DNA of 17,740 bases from W0P28-013 sp963638355 (GCA_963638355.1 CAVHRT010000026.1:1-17740), one strand, 5' to 3'. Shown: positions 6,324-14,303, counted from the stretch's first letter. The notes: generated by a model not told the origin, from the letters alone. Numbers and translations are program-made.

Positions 6324-7805
6324 ATGAACTACAAAATGATGACTGCCGACGAGGCCGCTGCTCTTGTAAACAACGGCGATATTGTCGGATTTAGCGGTTT
6401 TACGCCTGCTGGTGCGCCTAAAGTGGTGCCAGAGGCCATTGCCCGTCGCGCCGAAGTCGAACACGCGGCTGGTCGCGAATTCAAAATTGGCATGTACACA
6501 GGTGCCTCCACGGGCGACATGCTCGACGGCGCACTTGCTCGCGCCAACGCAGTGCTTTTCCGCACGCCTTATCAGTCTAACAAAGACCTGCGTGCGCGCA
6601 TCAACGCACAAGAGGCGCACTATTTCGACATGCACCTGTCGCACGAGGCACAAGAACTGCGTTACGGCTTTTTGCCCAAACCAAAATTCGCCATTGTCGA
6701 GGCTTGCGATCTGACCGCCGACGGCGAAATCGTGCCAACATCGGGCGTAGGCATCTTGCCAACCATCTGCCACTTGGCCGACCACATCATTGTGGAACTG
6801 AACACCACCACACCAAAAGAGTTGCGCGGCATTCACGACATCTACGAGCCACTCGATCCGCCCATGCGCAAAGCCATTCCAGTCTACACCGTGAGCGACC
6901 GCTGCGGTGATGTCTGCGTGAAAGTAGACCCGAAAAAAATCGTTGGCGTAGTAGAATCGAACATTCCTAACGGAAGCGGCAAATTTGCTCCAATGGACGA
7001 AGTTACGCAACGCATCGGCGAAAATGTGGCGCATTTCCTCGCTGCCGAAATCAAGGCCGGACGCATTCCCGCATCGTTTCTGCCTATTCAATCGGGCGTG
7101 GGCAACATTGCCAACGCGGTGCTGGCATCGCTGGGCGAAAATCCCGACATTCCGCCATTCACCATGTACACCGAGGTGATTCAAGACGCCGTAATCGGTC
7201 TGATGAAAGAGGGGCATGTGAAATTTGCCAGCGGCTGCTCGCTCACCGTGTCGCAAGCAGTGCTCGAAGATGTCTACCAAAACCTCGATTTCTTCAAAGA
7301 ACGCATCGTTTTGCGCCCACAAGAGATCTCGAACAACCCTGAAGTGGCGCGCCGTCTGGGCTTGATAACCATCAACACCGCACTCGAGGCCGACATTTTT
7401 GGCAACATCAACTCGACCCACGTGCTTGGCACCAAAATGATGAACGGCATCGGCGGCTCGTGCGACTTCACACGCAACGCCTACATCTCCATCTTCACCA
7501 CGCCATCGACCGCCAAAGAGGGCAAAATCTCGTCGATTGTGCCGATGGTTTCACACCTCGACCAGAGCGAACACTCGGTGAAAGTGCTGATTACCGAATA
7601 CGGTGTGGCCGACCTGCGCGGCAAATCGCCAATTCAACGCGCACACTGCATCATCGAAAACTGCGTGCACCCCGACTACCGCGATATGCTACGTCGCTAC
7701 CTCGAGTCGGCACCAAAAATGCACACGCCGATGAACATCTACACCTGTTTCGAAATGCACAAAGCCTTTGCCGAAACGGGCGATATGCACAACGCAAAAC
7801 TCTGA
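6324..7805 (+). CDS. Acetyl-CoA hydrolase/transferase family protein, probable succinyl-CoA:acetate CoA-transferase
   Basis: Class I CoA-transferase of the acetyl-CoA hydrolase/Cat1/AarC group. It most likely moves CoA between acetyl-CoA (or propionyl-CoA) and succinate, giving acetate (or propionate) and succinyl-CoA. The 493-residue protein shows GDIVGFSGFTPAGAPK near the N-terminus, the glycine-rich loop SGVGNIANAV near residue 260, the catalytic glutamate at about Glu284 in MYTEVIQD, and GIGGSCDF near 375-382 in the C-terminal domain. Placement after pta and ackA supports a role in acetate metabolism. The exact acceptor cannot be read from the sequence; succinate is the family's usual partner in succinate/propionate-forming Bacteroidales, and simple acetyl-CoA hydrolysis or a 4-hydroxybutyrate substrate are alternatives. 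A strong terminator follows 22 bases after the stop. Confidence 0.9.
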   Translation: MNYKMMTADEAAALVNNGDIVGFSGFTPAGAPKVVPEAIARRAEVEHAAGREFKIGMYTGASTGDMLDGALARANAVLFRTPYQSNKDLRARINAQEAHYFDMHLSHEAQELRYGFLPKPKFAIVEACDLTADGEIVPTSGVGILPTICHLADHIIVELNTTTPKELRGIHDIYEPLDPPMRKAIPVYTVSDRCGDVCVKVDPKKIVGVVESNIPNGSGKFAPMDEVTQRIGENVAHFLAAEIKAGRIPASFLPIQSGVGNIANAVLASLGENPDIPPFTMYTEVIQDAVIGLMKEGHVKFASGCSLTVSQAVLEDVYQNLDFFKERIVLRPQEISNNPEVARRLGLITINTALEADIFGNINSTHVLGTKMMNGIGGSCDFTRNAYISIFTTPSTAKEGKISSIVPMVSHLDQSEHSVKVLITEYGVADLRGKSPIQRAHCIIENCVHPDYRDMLRRYLESAPKMHTPMNIYTCFEMHKAFAETGDMHNAKL

Positions 7806-7826
7806 TTGTCAGAAGTTTAAATTAAA

Positions 7827-7865
7827 AATAAACGCTCATTTGCTAACCGCAAGTGGGCGTTTATT
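7827..7865 (+). terminator. Strong stem-loop terminator after the CoA-transferase gene
   Basis: AATAAACGCTCATTTGC (7827-7843) pairs with GCAAGTGGGCGTTTATT (7849-7865) over 17 bp with two G-U wobbles and a 5-nt loop TAACC. The outer part of the stem is A/T-rich, so the 3' side supplies a T-rich run. It closes the acetate block and lies 17 bases before the next start codon. Confidence 0.8.
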
Positions 7866-7882
7866 AAAATTAAGTTTTCGCA

Positions 7883-8404
7883 ATGATTTTTCAGAATAAA
7901 ATCTGTACACAAATTTATCATTCGCCTTGCGGAGAACTGATTTTGGCGTCGATTGGCGATGAACTGTGCCTTTGCGATTGGAACGAGAAACCCTGTGCCG
8001 AGCGCAATAAGCAGCGTTTGAAGCGATTGCTGAAAGCCGATTTCGAAGGAAAAGAGTCTGAAACAATCCGCCAAGCGACATTGCAACTCAACGAATACTT
8101 TACTGGAAATCGAAAAGAATTCGATTTGAAATTGCGCCTTGTTGGAACTGATTTTCAGAAAAGCGTTTGGCGCGCGCTGATGGAGATTCCGCATGGCGAG
8201 ACGCGCAGTTACATGCAGATTGCCGAGCGCATTGGCAACCCGAAAGGCGTTCGAGCAGTGGCGCAGTCCATTGGCGCGAACGGACTAGCCATAATCGTTC
8301 CGTGCCACCGCGTGATTAGCGCAAATCATTCGCTCACAGGCTTTGCAGGCGGCTTGGAGGCGAAGAGGTTTCTGCTCGATCTGGAGAAAAATTTCAAAAA
8401 ATAA
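7883..8404 (+). CDS. ogt: Methylated-DNA--protein-cysteine methyltransferase
   Basis: Suicidal DNA repair protein that moves the alkyl group from O6-alkylguanine (and O4-alkylthymine) to its own cysteine. The 173-residue protein has the small N-terminal domain (residues 1-85) and the C-terminal ATase domain, with FQKSVWRALMEIPHGETRSY, then IGNPKGVRAVAQSIGANG as the DNA-binding helix region. The active site IVPCHRVI carries Cys141, followed by LTGFAGGLEAKRFLL. Length is like stand-alone Ogt/MGMT with no Ada domain. It starts 17 bases after a strong terminator; TAAGTTTT at 7871-7878 is one mismatch from the minus-7 consensus but lies very close to the start. The last 11 bases overlap the convergent cyclo-ligase gene. 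Confidence 0.95.
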   Translation: MIFQNKICTQIYHSPCGELILASIGDELCLCDWNEKPCAERNKQRLKRLLKADFEGKESETIRQATLQLNEYFTGNRKEFDLKLRLVGTDFQKSVWRALMEIPHGETRSYMQIAERIGNPKGVRAVAQSIGANGLAIIVPCHRVISANHSLTGFAGGLEAKRFLLDLEKNFKK

Positions 8405-8927
8405 CCGTACCGATTTTCACATCGTGCGGCTCGATTGGAAGGGTTGGAAATATCTGGAAATCGAACGCCAAGCCGATGGTCGGGACAGAAGAATTTGCGG
8501 CAAGAAAACGATCGTAATAGCCGCGTCCACGCCCCAAGCGACTGCCATCGGGAGCAAAAGCCATGCCCGGCAGCACTATCAAATCGATTTTTTCAGAAAA
8601 AACCTTATCGGAACTCGGTTCTTGAATGCGGAACGCACCCTCGTGCAGTTGATCGAGCGAAATTAGTTCCACAGGACGAATGTCGTTGCCAACAACCACG
8701 GGCAAAATAACGCGTTTTTGCCCCAAAATGCGCGCTATCAACTGGTGCGTGCAGACCTCGTCGGGTAGCGACCAATAGAGCATCACGGTCTGCGCCGACT
8801 GAAAAAGTGCGTTCGCCTCGAGCCGCGCAATCACCTCACGCGACTTTGCCGCCAACTCGTTGGGCGAAAATTGTGCCTTCCGCCGCCGCACTTCGTTGCG
8901 CAATACATGTTTTTCTTCAAAAAACAT
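8394..8927 (-). CDS. 5-formyltetrahydrofolate cyclo-ligase
   Basis: ATP-dependent enzyme that turns 5-formyl-THF into 5,10-methenyl-THF in one-carbon metabolism. The 177-residue protein fits the family: an N-terminal basic helix (LRNEVRRRKAQFSP), VMLYWSLPDEVCTHQLI, KRVILPVVVG, DLIVLPGMAFAPDGSRLGRG and the substrate/Mg signature GRGRGYYDRFL near residues 132-142. The 3' end overlaps the ogt end by 11 bases in convergent orientation, so neither gene has room for a terminator. Its start codon abuts a TTTCAGA-type repeat; a 90-bp spacer separates it from the upstream histidine kinase, and it may be the last gene of that operon. Confidence 0.94.
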   Translation of the reverse strand: MFFEEKHVLRNEVRRRKAQFSPNELAAKSREVIARLEANALFQSAQTVMLYWSLPDEVCTHQLIARILGQKRVILPVVVGNDIRPVELISLDQLHEGAFRIQEPSSDKVFSEKIDLIVLPGMAFAPDGSRLGRGRGYYDRFLAANSSVPTIGLAFDFQIFPTLPIEPHDVKIGTVIF

Positions 8928-9011
8928 TTCAGATTTCAGATTTCACATGATTTCAGATTACGGAAGCCACAACGACCCAACGCTAATTAAGCAATTGGAA
9001 ATTAAACAATT
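8927..9011. repeat. Spacer with TTTCAGA repeats and a 12-bp direct repeat
   Basis: At 8927-8958 TTTCAGA/TTTCACA units occur in tandem, the reverse complement of the TCTGAAAT repeat seen before rpoN and pta. At 8985-8996 and 9000-9011 AATTAAGCAATT and AATTAAACAATT form a 15-bp-period direct repeat. Both lie between the histidine kinase stop and the cyclo-ligase start. No promoter consensus was found on the minus strand. Confidence 0.65.
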
Positions 9012-9017
9012 AGGTAA

Positions 9018-10151
9018 TTATTTCAGCATAATTCTGAAAGTCGTTCCCTTGCCGATTTCCGATTGTTTCACAAAAATTTTGCCGCAGTGGTACTCTTCGA
9101 TGATGCGTTTAGCGAGCGGCAAACCCAATCCCCAACCACGTTGTTTGGTGGTGTAACCCGGGCGAAAAACTGTCTTAAAGCGGTGTTTATCAATGCCTTT
9201 GCCCGTGTCGGAGATGTCGATGATGGTGCGATTTTTGTCGTTTCTGTCGATCACAACACTGATTTGCCCTTTGCCGTCCATGGCATCGAGCGCATTTTTG
9301 AAGAGATTTTCTATCACCCACTCGAACAGCGGCACGCAGAGCGCATTTTGGCACACGGCGCGCTCATCGATGCTGAACTGCACCATTTGCGACGCGCGAC
9401 GGCGCATATAATCCACCGAACTGCGCACCACATCGTTCACGCAAGCGGGCGCAAGTGCAGGGCGTGAGCCGATTTTCGAGAACCGCTCGGTGATGGTACG
9501 CAGCCGATCGATGTCGTTGCCCATCTCGTCGAACATGCTCTCGTCGGCATATTTGCTTTTCAGCACCTCGATCCATGCCACGAGCGACGAAATGGGCGTG
9601 CCGAGTTGATGCGCCGTCTCTTTCGACAAGCCCACCCACACGCGGTTCTGCTCCGACCGTTTAGCGCTGGCCAACGCCGCCACCACCAACATCACAAACA
9701 CGGCGATGATACCCAACTGCACGTATGGAAACAATTGCAGCCTTTTGAGCGTGATAGAGTCATCGTAGTAGATGTACTGCGGCTCCGCGCCTGCGATGTC
9801 GATGACTATTGGCTGCTGATTTTCGCTCAGTCTGGCGTAGGTGCGCTCATAAAACTCGTCAGCGCCAACGGCTGGCACATCAAAATTGCGCGCCTCACGA
9901 AAATTACCTACGCTGTCGACTATCAGCACGGGAATATTGTCGTTTTCCTCGATAATTTTCCAGATGAAATCGATGTTTTGCGCGTTGTCATCGGCCTGAA
10001 CGAACTGCCGCATGGCTTCTGCCCAAATCTCCATTTTCTGACGCTGGTCGGCCTCCAATCGCTCCACCAAACGGTTGGTGAACACCAACGATGCCGCCAC
10101 AATGATCAGCGCCACCAGCCACAGCAAAAATCGTATGATCGAATTTTTCAT
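9018..10151 (-). CDS. Two-transmembrane sensor histidine kinase without adjacent response regulator
   Basis: Inner-membrane sensor kinase of 377 residues. Membrane helices lie at about 7-25 and 142-163 and enclose a periplasmic domain of some 115 residues with no motif I recognise. No HAMP domain is evident. The phospho-acceptor block is GLSKETAHQLGTPISSL with His181, the variant H-box common in Bacteroidota kinases instead of HExxTP. The ATP-binding domain shows the N-box ENLFKNALDAM (281-291), G1 DTGKGI (315-320), and G2 GWGLGLPLAKRII (339-351). The start codon overlaps the stop of the upstream sulfatase gene by four bases (ATGA), so the two are probably translationally coupled. No response regulator is present in the window, so its partner and signal are unknown; the operon hints at an envelope signal. 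Confidence 0.92.
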   Translation of the reverse strand: MKNSIIRFLLWLVALIIVAASLVFTNRLVERLEADQRQKMEIWAEAMRQFVQADDNAQNIDFIWKIIEENDNIPVLIVDSVGNFREARNFDVPAVGADEFYERTYARLSENQQPIVIDIAGAEPQYIYYDDSITLKRLQLFPYVQLGIIAVFVMLVVAALASAKRSEQNRVWVGLSKETAHQLGTPISSLVAWIEVLKSKYADESMFDEMGNDIDRLRTITERFSKIGSRPALAPACVNDVVRSSVDYMRRRASQMVQFSIDERAVCQNALCVPLFEWVIENLFKNALDAMDGKGQISVVIDRNDKNRTIIDISDTGKGIDKHRFKTVFRPGYTTKQRGWGLGLPLAKRIIEEYHCGKIFVKQSEIGKGTTFRIMLK

Positions 10152-12082
10152 TTTACAGTCAATTTATCGTTAATCATTCGTTCGATATACTGCTGAATGG
10201 CGGCTTTCAAATAGCGTTCTTCGGTCGAAACATCAACAGAATCGCGCAAATTGTTTTTCAGAAAACGATCGCTAACATAGTTGTAGACCGCCACAGTTTT
10301 TGTGCCATCGAACTGCACCAGCAGACTATCGCCAAACAGCTGATACACGCCATTGTTGTAGTTCACAACGTAGTGCGGTTCTGCGCCATCGATAGCATTA
10401 TTGCCAAAAGCAAAATAGGGTTCGGGGCAATGCAGATAATGCAAAAGCGTCGGCATAATGTCAGTTTGCGCCATCGGCACATCGCTCACGCCACGCAGAT
10501 TGCTGCCATGCTGATAAAAGAAAATCGGTATCTCGTACAAGCCTCTATCGTTCTGATATTCAGCGTGCGACGAAGCGTTGGTGTGGTCGGCGGTGAAGAC
10601 AAACAGCGTATTGTCGAACCACGGATAGCGACTCATCTTCTCGAAAAATAATCGCAGCGCATGGTCGGAATAGCCCACGCACTTGTGAATGGGGTGCGTT
10701 CCTTCTGGGAAAACGCCTTCGTAACGCTTCGGCACAGCAAACGGGTGATGCGACGAGGCCGAAAAAATGGTGGTGATGAACGGCTGACGAAATTCGCCCA
10801 TTTTATCAGCAAAAAATTGGAAAAATTCCTCGTCCCAAATGGCCCAAACGCCATCAAAATCCTCGTCGTGACCATACTCGGTCATGCCGAAATAATCGTC
10901 GTAGCCAGCGGCGTTGGCGTATGCCTGAAAACCCATCGAACCGTTGGGCGCGCCATGGAAAAATGCAGAATAATAGCCTTCGTCCTTCAGCACTTTCGCC
11001 ACCGACGACACTTCGTTAGTAGCATACGGCGTGGTGATGTACGGTTCGATAAACATCGGAATGCTCGATAGCGTCGATGGCATGGCGTCGATGCTCTTGC
11101 GGCCATTAGCAAAACTCTTGCTGAAAGTGTAACTCTCGGCTATCAGCGAATCGAGAAATGGCGTATAACCCGCGTAAGTGCCGCTGTCCAAATCGTGATT
11201 GAAAAAGCCGACATACTCCTTCCCGAAACTCTCCATGATGATGACCACCACATTCAGCGGACGAAATTCGCCATCTGACGCAGGTTGATGCACTGGCGTG
11301 AAAATCGTGGGCAGTTCCTCATCGCCGAAATAGTGCGGACTCTCGTACGGCTTGCGCTCCACCGTGGTGAAAAGGCTGAAAGGCGTATTCAGCACCAGCG
11401 CATTTTCCACAGGGTGATTGATGTACTGCGCCGCATTGCTGATGTTTATCGGACGCGTGTAAGCGCCAAATCCGCCACGAATGCCGATGACCGTGAAATA
11501 GGCACATGCAAGCAAAATGGCCGTGTGCAGAGGATAGTAAACGATTTTTGCAACGCTCTCATTTTCAGGACGATAGCGCCTATAGCCTAATACCAAAACG
11601 GTTATTGCTGCAGCGCAAAAAAGCGTGATGTACCAATAATCGATCAGTCCTATTGCAATGATTTTCAGCAGGTTTCCATCGTTCTGAAATTCGCTGAAAA
11701 ATGTAATTGTGGTGCGGCGTTGCGTGAACGGGAAATAGGCCATATCGGCACAATTCACCACTAGGAGCAGAATGTTTATCGTCAAGAAAACCCACTTCAC
11801 CGCCTTCTGATAGCGCACATCGGCACGAAAATGCAGTGGCAAAAGCGCGCAAAAAATGTAAAGCGAATTAAACAGCAGCAGTGCCGACAAATCGAACCGC
11901 ATGCCACCGCAGCAAACCTCGATGAAATGCGCCCAAGTCATGTCGGCAAAGGTATCACGATAGATCAAGAAAAAGAAGACCCTGCACAACGAAAAAAGCA
12001 GCATCATCAACGCCAAATTGCACAAAACCACAGTAAGCGGGTTGCGCCACAGAGCGGCAAAAAAGTTCGTTATTTTCTTCAT
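10148..12082 (-). CDS. LTA-synthase-like membrane sulfatase (phosphoglycerol transferase family)
   Basis: Polytopic inner-membrane protein with a large extracytoplasmic alkaline-phosphatase/sulfatase-fold domain, 644 residues from the chosen start. About five membrane helices occupy residues 10-205. The catalytic domain starts near 275 with VVIIMESFGKE (metal-binding Glu284). The probable nucleophile is Ser330 in NGRKSIDAMPS; Gram-positive LTA synthases use Thr here. Later come SASSHHPF and the metal ligands Asp499/His500 in FTADHTN. Gram-negative Bacteroidales lack lipoteichoic acid, so transfer of phosphoglycerol or phosphoethanolamine to a glycan or lipid is an inference. ATG at 12082 is preferred because it clears the rsgA stop by 10 bases; in-frame ATGs at 12112 and 12145 would overlap rsgA. 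The 3' end overlaps the kinase start by four bases. Confidence 0.88.
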   Translation of the reverse strand: MKKITNFFAALWRNPLTVVLCNLALMMLLFSLCRVFFFLIYRDTFADMTWAHFIEVCCGGMRFDLSALLLFNSLYIFCALLPLHFRADVRYQKAVKWVFLTINILLLVVNCADMAYFPFTQRRTTITFFSEFQNDGNLLKIIAIGLIDYWYITLFCAAAITVLVLGYRRYRPENESVAKIVYYPLHTAILLACAYFTVIGIRGGFGAYTRPINISNAAQYINHPVENALVLNTPFSLFTTVERKPYESPHYFGDEELPTIFTPVHQPASDGEFRPLNVVVIIMESFGKEYVGFFNHDLDSGTYAGYTPFLDSLIAESYTFSKSFANGRKSIDAMPSTLSSIPMFIEPYITTPYATNEVSSVAKVLKDEGYYSAFFHGAPNGSMGFQAYANAAGYDDYFGMTEYGHDEDFDGVWAIWDEEFFQFFADKMGEFRQPFITTIFSASSHHPFAVPKRYEGVFPEGTHPIHKCVGYSDHALRLFFEKMSRYPWFDNTLFVFTADHTNASSHAEYQNDRGLYEIPIFFYQHGSNLRGVSDVPMAQTDIMPTLLHYLHCPEPYFAFGNNAIDGAEPHYVVNYNNGVYQLFGDSLLVQFDGTKTVAVYNYVSDRFLKNNLRDSVDVSTEERYLKAAIQQYIERMINDKLTVK

Positions 12083-12092
12083 TTTCAACACT

Positions 12093-13007
12093 TTACCGAT
12101 ATTTTTCTTCATCAAAATCTTCGAGAATGGAATTGTAACTAACAAAGCGCGACATGGCTATTTCGCCATGCTCCACAGCCTCAATCACGGCGCAACCTGG
12201 CTCGTGCGTGTGCGAACAATTGTTGTAGCGGCAGCGGTGCGACGCCTCGAATATCTCCGGAAAATAGTGTCCCACCTCGTCGGCTTTCATGTTCACCATG
12301 CCAAAGCCCTTCAGCCCAGGCGTGTCGATCACAAAAGTGCTGGGCGCAGTCTCGTACATCTCCGAAAAAGTGGTGGTGTGCATGCCCGTGAGGTGCGCCT
12401 CCGAAATGGCTGCGGTTTTTGCTTCGGCATTGGGCAGCAAGCGGTTTATCAGCGTTGATTTGCCGACGCCCGAATTGCCCGACAGCAGCGTGGTTTTGCC
12501 CAGCAAAAGCGACTGCAACTCTTGCAGATTTTCACCCGTTTCTGCCACCATGCGCACGCAGCGATAACCGATTTTTTCGTACATCCGGCACAAATCATCG
12601 AGGGAAGCGCATTCTTTTTCGTCGAGCAGATCAATCTTGTTGAAAACCAAGATGGTCGGCACACCATAAGCCTCGGCCGTAGCCAAAAATCGATCGATAA
12701 AAATGGTGGAAGTCTCTGGTTTTCGCAGGGTTACAACTAGCACCGCTTGGTCGATGTTTGCCGCGATAATATGCAGTTGTTTCGACAGATTGGTGGGTTT
12801 TCGCACGATGTAATTTTTGCGGTCGTGCAAGTGCGTTATCAGCCCCACTTCGTCGAAATCGACACGATCGCCCACCGCCACGGGATTGGTGCTTTTTATG
12901 CCTTTGATGCGGAAATTACCACGCACTTTGCACACCACCAGCCGACCATCGTCGCAGCGGACAAAACAATCAGAACCAACTATTTTTACGATTATTCCAG
13001 TCTTCAT
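12093..13007 (-). CDS. rsgA: Small ribosomal subunit biogenesis GTPase RsgA
   Basis: Late 30S maturation GTPase (YjeQ/EngC) that binds the nascent small subunit and releases assembly factors. The 304-residue protein has an N-terminal OB fold (about 1-65), a circularly permuted GTPase domain with motifs in the order G4 NKID (123-126), G1 GNSGVGKST (177-185), G3 DTPG (228-231), and a C-terminal zinc knuckle with C259, C264, H266 and C272 (CRYNNCSHTHEPGC). All key residues are present. It is followed 10 bases later by the membrane sulfatase gene, suggesting one transcript; a 99-bp A/T-rich palindromic spacer separates it from the Omp85 gene upstream. Confidence 0.97.
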   Translation of the reverse strand: MKTGIIVKIVGSDCFVRCDDGRLVVCKVRGNFRIKGIKSTNPVAVGDRVDFDEVGLITHLHDRKNYIVRKPTNLSKQLHIIAANIDQAVLVVTLRKPETSTIFIDRFLATAEAYGVPTILVFNKIDLLDEKECASLDDLCRMYEKIGYRCVRMVAETGENLQELQSLLLGKTTLLSGNSGVGKSTLINRLLPNAEAKTAAISEAHLTGMHTTTFSEMYETAPSTFVIDTPGLKGFGMVNMKADEVGHYFPEIFEASHRCRYNNCSHTHEPGCAVIEAVEHGEIAMSRFVSYNSILEDFDEEKYR

Positions 13008-13019
13008 ACTAAAATAAAT

Positions 13020-13090
13020 AATAAATAATTAACAATGAAAAATAATTTTCATATCTATTATTATTCATTATTCATTTTTAATTATTTATT
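13020..13090. repeat. A/T-rich inverted repeat between Omp85 gene and rsgA
   Basis: AATAAATAATTAA then AATGAA (13020-13039, one base between them) is complementary to 13071-13090 at 19 of 20 positions, with 31 bases between the arms that contain ATTATTCATTATTCAT-type tandem units. It could fold as a long A/U hairpin in the minus-strand transcript. It directly abuts the stem-loop at 13090-13109. Confidence 0.75.
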
Positions 13091-13109
13091 AGCACACGAC
13101 AGTGTGCTA
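13090..13109 (-). terminator. Stem-loop across the Omp85 stop codon
   Basis: TAGCACAC (13090-13097) pairs perfectly with GTGTGCTA (13102-13109) around a GACA loop. The TAG stop of the minus-strand Omp85 gene (13107-13109) forms one arm end. On the minus strand the hairpin is followed by ATAAATAATTAAAA, A/T-rich but without a true T-run, so terminator function is uncertain; it may instead protect the mRNA 3' end. Confidence 0.45.
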
Positions 13110-14303
13110 GAACGCTTCTTTGATTGTTAAATAAAAATTCCAGCCATCGAGTTTCCACGACGGGTTGATGTTGCTGCGCGCCACATCGAAACGCACATTC
13201 ACTTTGGCCTTGTTCACAGCCACGCGCAAACCCGCGCCATAACCCACTTTCGGCACGGCAAATTGCCAATTTTGCAGATTGTAGACATCGCCAATGCCGC
13301 CAAAAACGGTCGCTTTCAAAAATCGCCAGATAGGAATGCGCAATTCGGCCTGCAGCGCAAGTGCCACATCGTCGCGAAACTGCCCACGACGAATGCCACG
13401 CACCTCGTCCAATCCGCCCAAAGTGGGCAACATCTGCACAGGCTTATTTTTTCCGAAAGAGAAATCGGTCTTCACCTGCCATGCGAAAATCAGATCTTTA
13501 TAGATCGGCACAAACTGGCGAAATTCGGCCGCCACGCTGCCCATGCGATAGGTGCTGCCAAGATACGGCTCGTAGTAGTTGCCCACGGCTTTGAAAAAGA
13601 TGCCACGATGCGGGTAGAACTGCGTATCGCGCGAATCGTACGACACCAACGCACCCAAGCCCAGCATCACAAACGAGCGATCGAGGCCCGTGACGGAGCA
13701 AAACTGCGCCACCGAATCGAGGTTGACCGAGGTCGACGGCTTCTCCCAACGAAAATCGACGCTCGCGCCCACAATCCAATGTTCGCCCACATAGCACTGC
13801 GGTTGTGCGCTGAAAGTGACATTATCAGAACTGAAGGCGATACGCTCGCCAAGCAGTCGTTTTGTGTCATTGCCGATGCCGTAAAAATAGTCGGGATAGC
13901 GTTTGAAACCCACTTTGGCGTACATAAACCAGCGCGTGCCGCCGCCAAAATAGACGGTCGAAAGCACATTGGCGTTCCACTGTTTGTTGAGCGTATAAGC
14001 ACCATCGAAATAGATGTCACTCACCTTTGTCTGCTCTTTGCAGTTGAAATAATAGGCTCCAGCCACGCCAAATGCCCAACGCGTTTCGGGCTGATAAGCA
14101 ACCGTTGGCACAGCCAGAAATTTCCAATCGAGCAGCGTATTCCACCGCGATTTTTTCGAGACAGAATCGGTCACAGCAACATTTTCCACCGCCACCGAAT
14201 CAGCCGTATTTTGTGCACTGATATTGGCACACAAAAACAAGGCCAGCAAGCCAAAGCCGCACCGACCTACGCTAAAAATGTGATTACCAAGCAGTTGCGA
14301 CAC
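13107..14303 (-). CDS. BamA/TamA-family (Omp85) outer membrane beta-barrel without POTRA domains
   Basis: Outer membrane barrel of the surface-antigen Omp85 group, 398 residues. A signal peptide with hydrophobic core FGLLALFLCANISA ends at Ala30. About 35 linker residues follow, then the barrel; there is no room for POTRA domains. Barrel marks are SYDSRDTQFYPHRGIFF (221-237), the L6-type motif DEVRGIRRGQFRDD (299-312) with VRG at 301-303, many alternating aromatic strands, and a terminal phenylalanine (IKEAF). The start is GTG, 5 bases after the frr stop, because no ATG occurs until residue 128; the signal peptide supports it. Single-domain relatives in Bacteroidota have no settled role; a full BamA function is unlikely without POTRA. 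It probably shares the frr transcript. Confidence 0.85.
   Translation of the reverse strand: MSQLLGNHIFSVGRCGFGLLALFLCANISAQNTADSVAVENVAVTDSVSKKSRWNTLLDWKFLAVPTVAYQPETRWAFGVAGAYYFNCKEQTKVSDIYFDGAYTLNKQWNANVLSTVYFGGGTRWFMYAKVGFKRYPDYFYGIGNDTKRLLGERIAFSSDNVTFSAQPQCYVGEHWIVGASVDFRWEKPSTSVNLDSVAQFCSVTGLDRSFVMLGLGALVSYDSRDTQFYPHRGIFFKAVGNYYEPYLGSTYRMGSVAAEFRQFVPIYKDLIFAWQVKTDFSFGKNKPVQMLPTLGGLDEVRGIRRGQFRDDVALALQAELRIPIWRFLKATVFGGIGDVYNLQNWQFAVPKVGYGAGLRVAVNKAKVNVRFDVARSNINPSWKLDGWNFYLTIKEAF

Noticed and set aside
6222..7421. 399-codon open frame antisense to the CoA-transferase
   Set aside because: Same type of codon-bias shadow; the sense protein is well conserved with its catalytic motifs.
12083..12145. 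Longer N-terminus of the LTA-synthase-like protein from in-frame ATGs at 12112 or 12145
   Set aside because: Both overlap rsgA coding sequence and add polar residues before the first membrane helix; ATG at 12082 fits the operon spacing.
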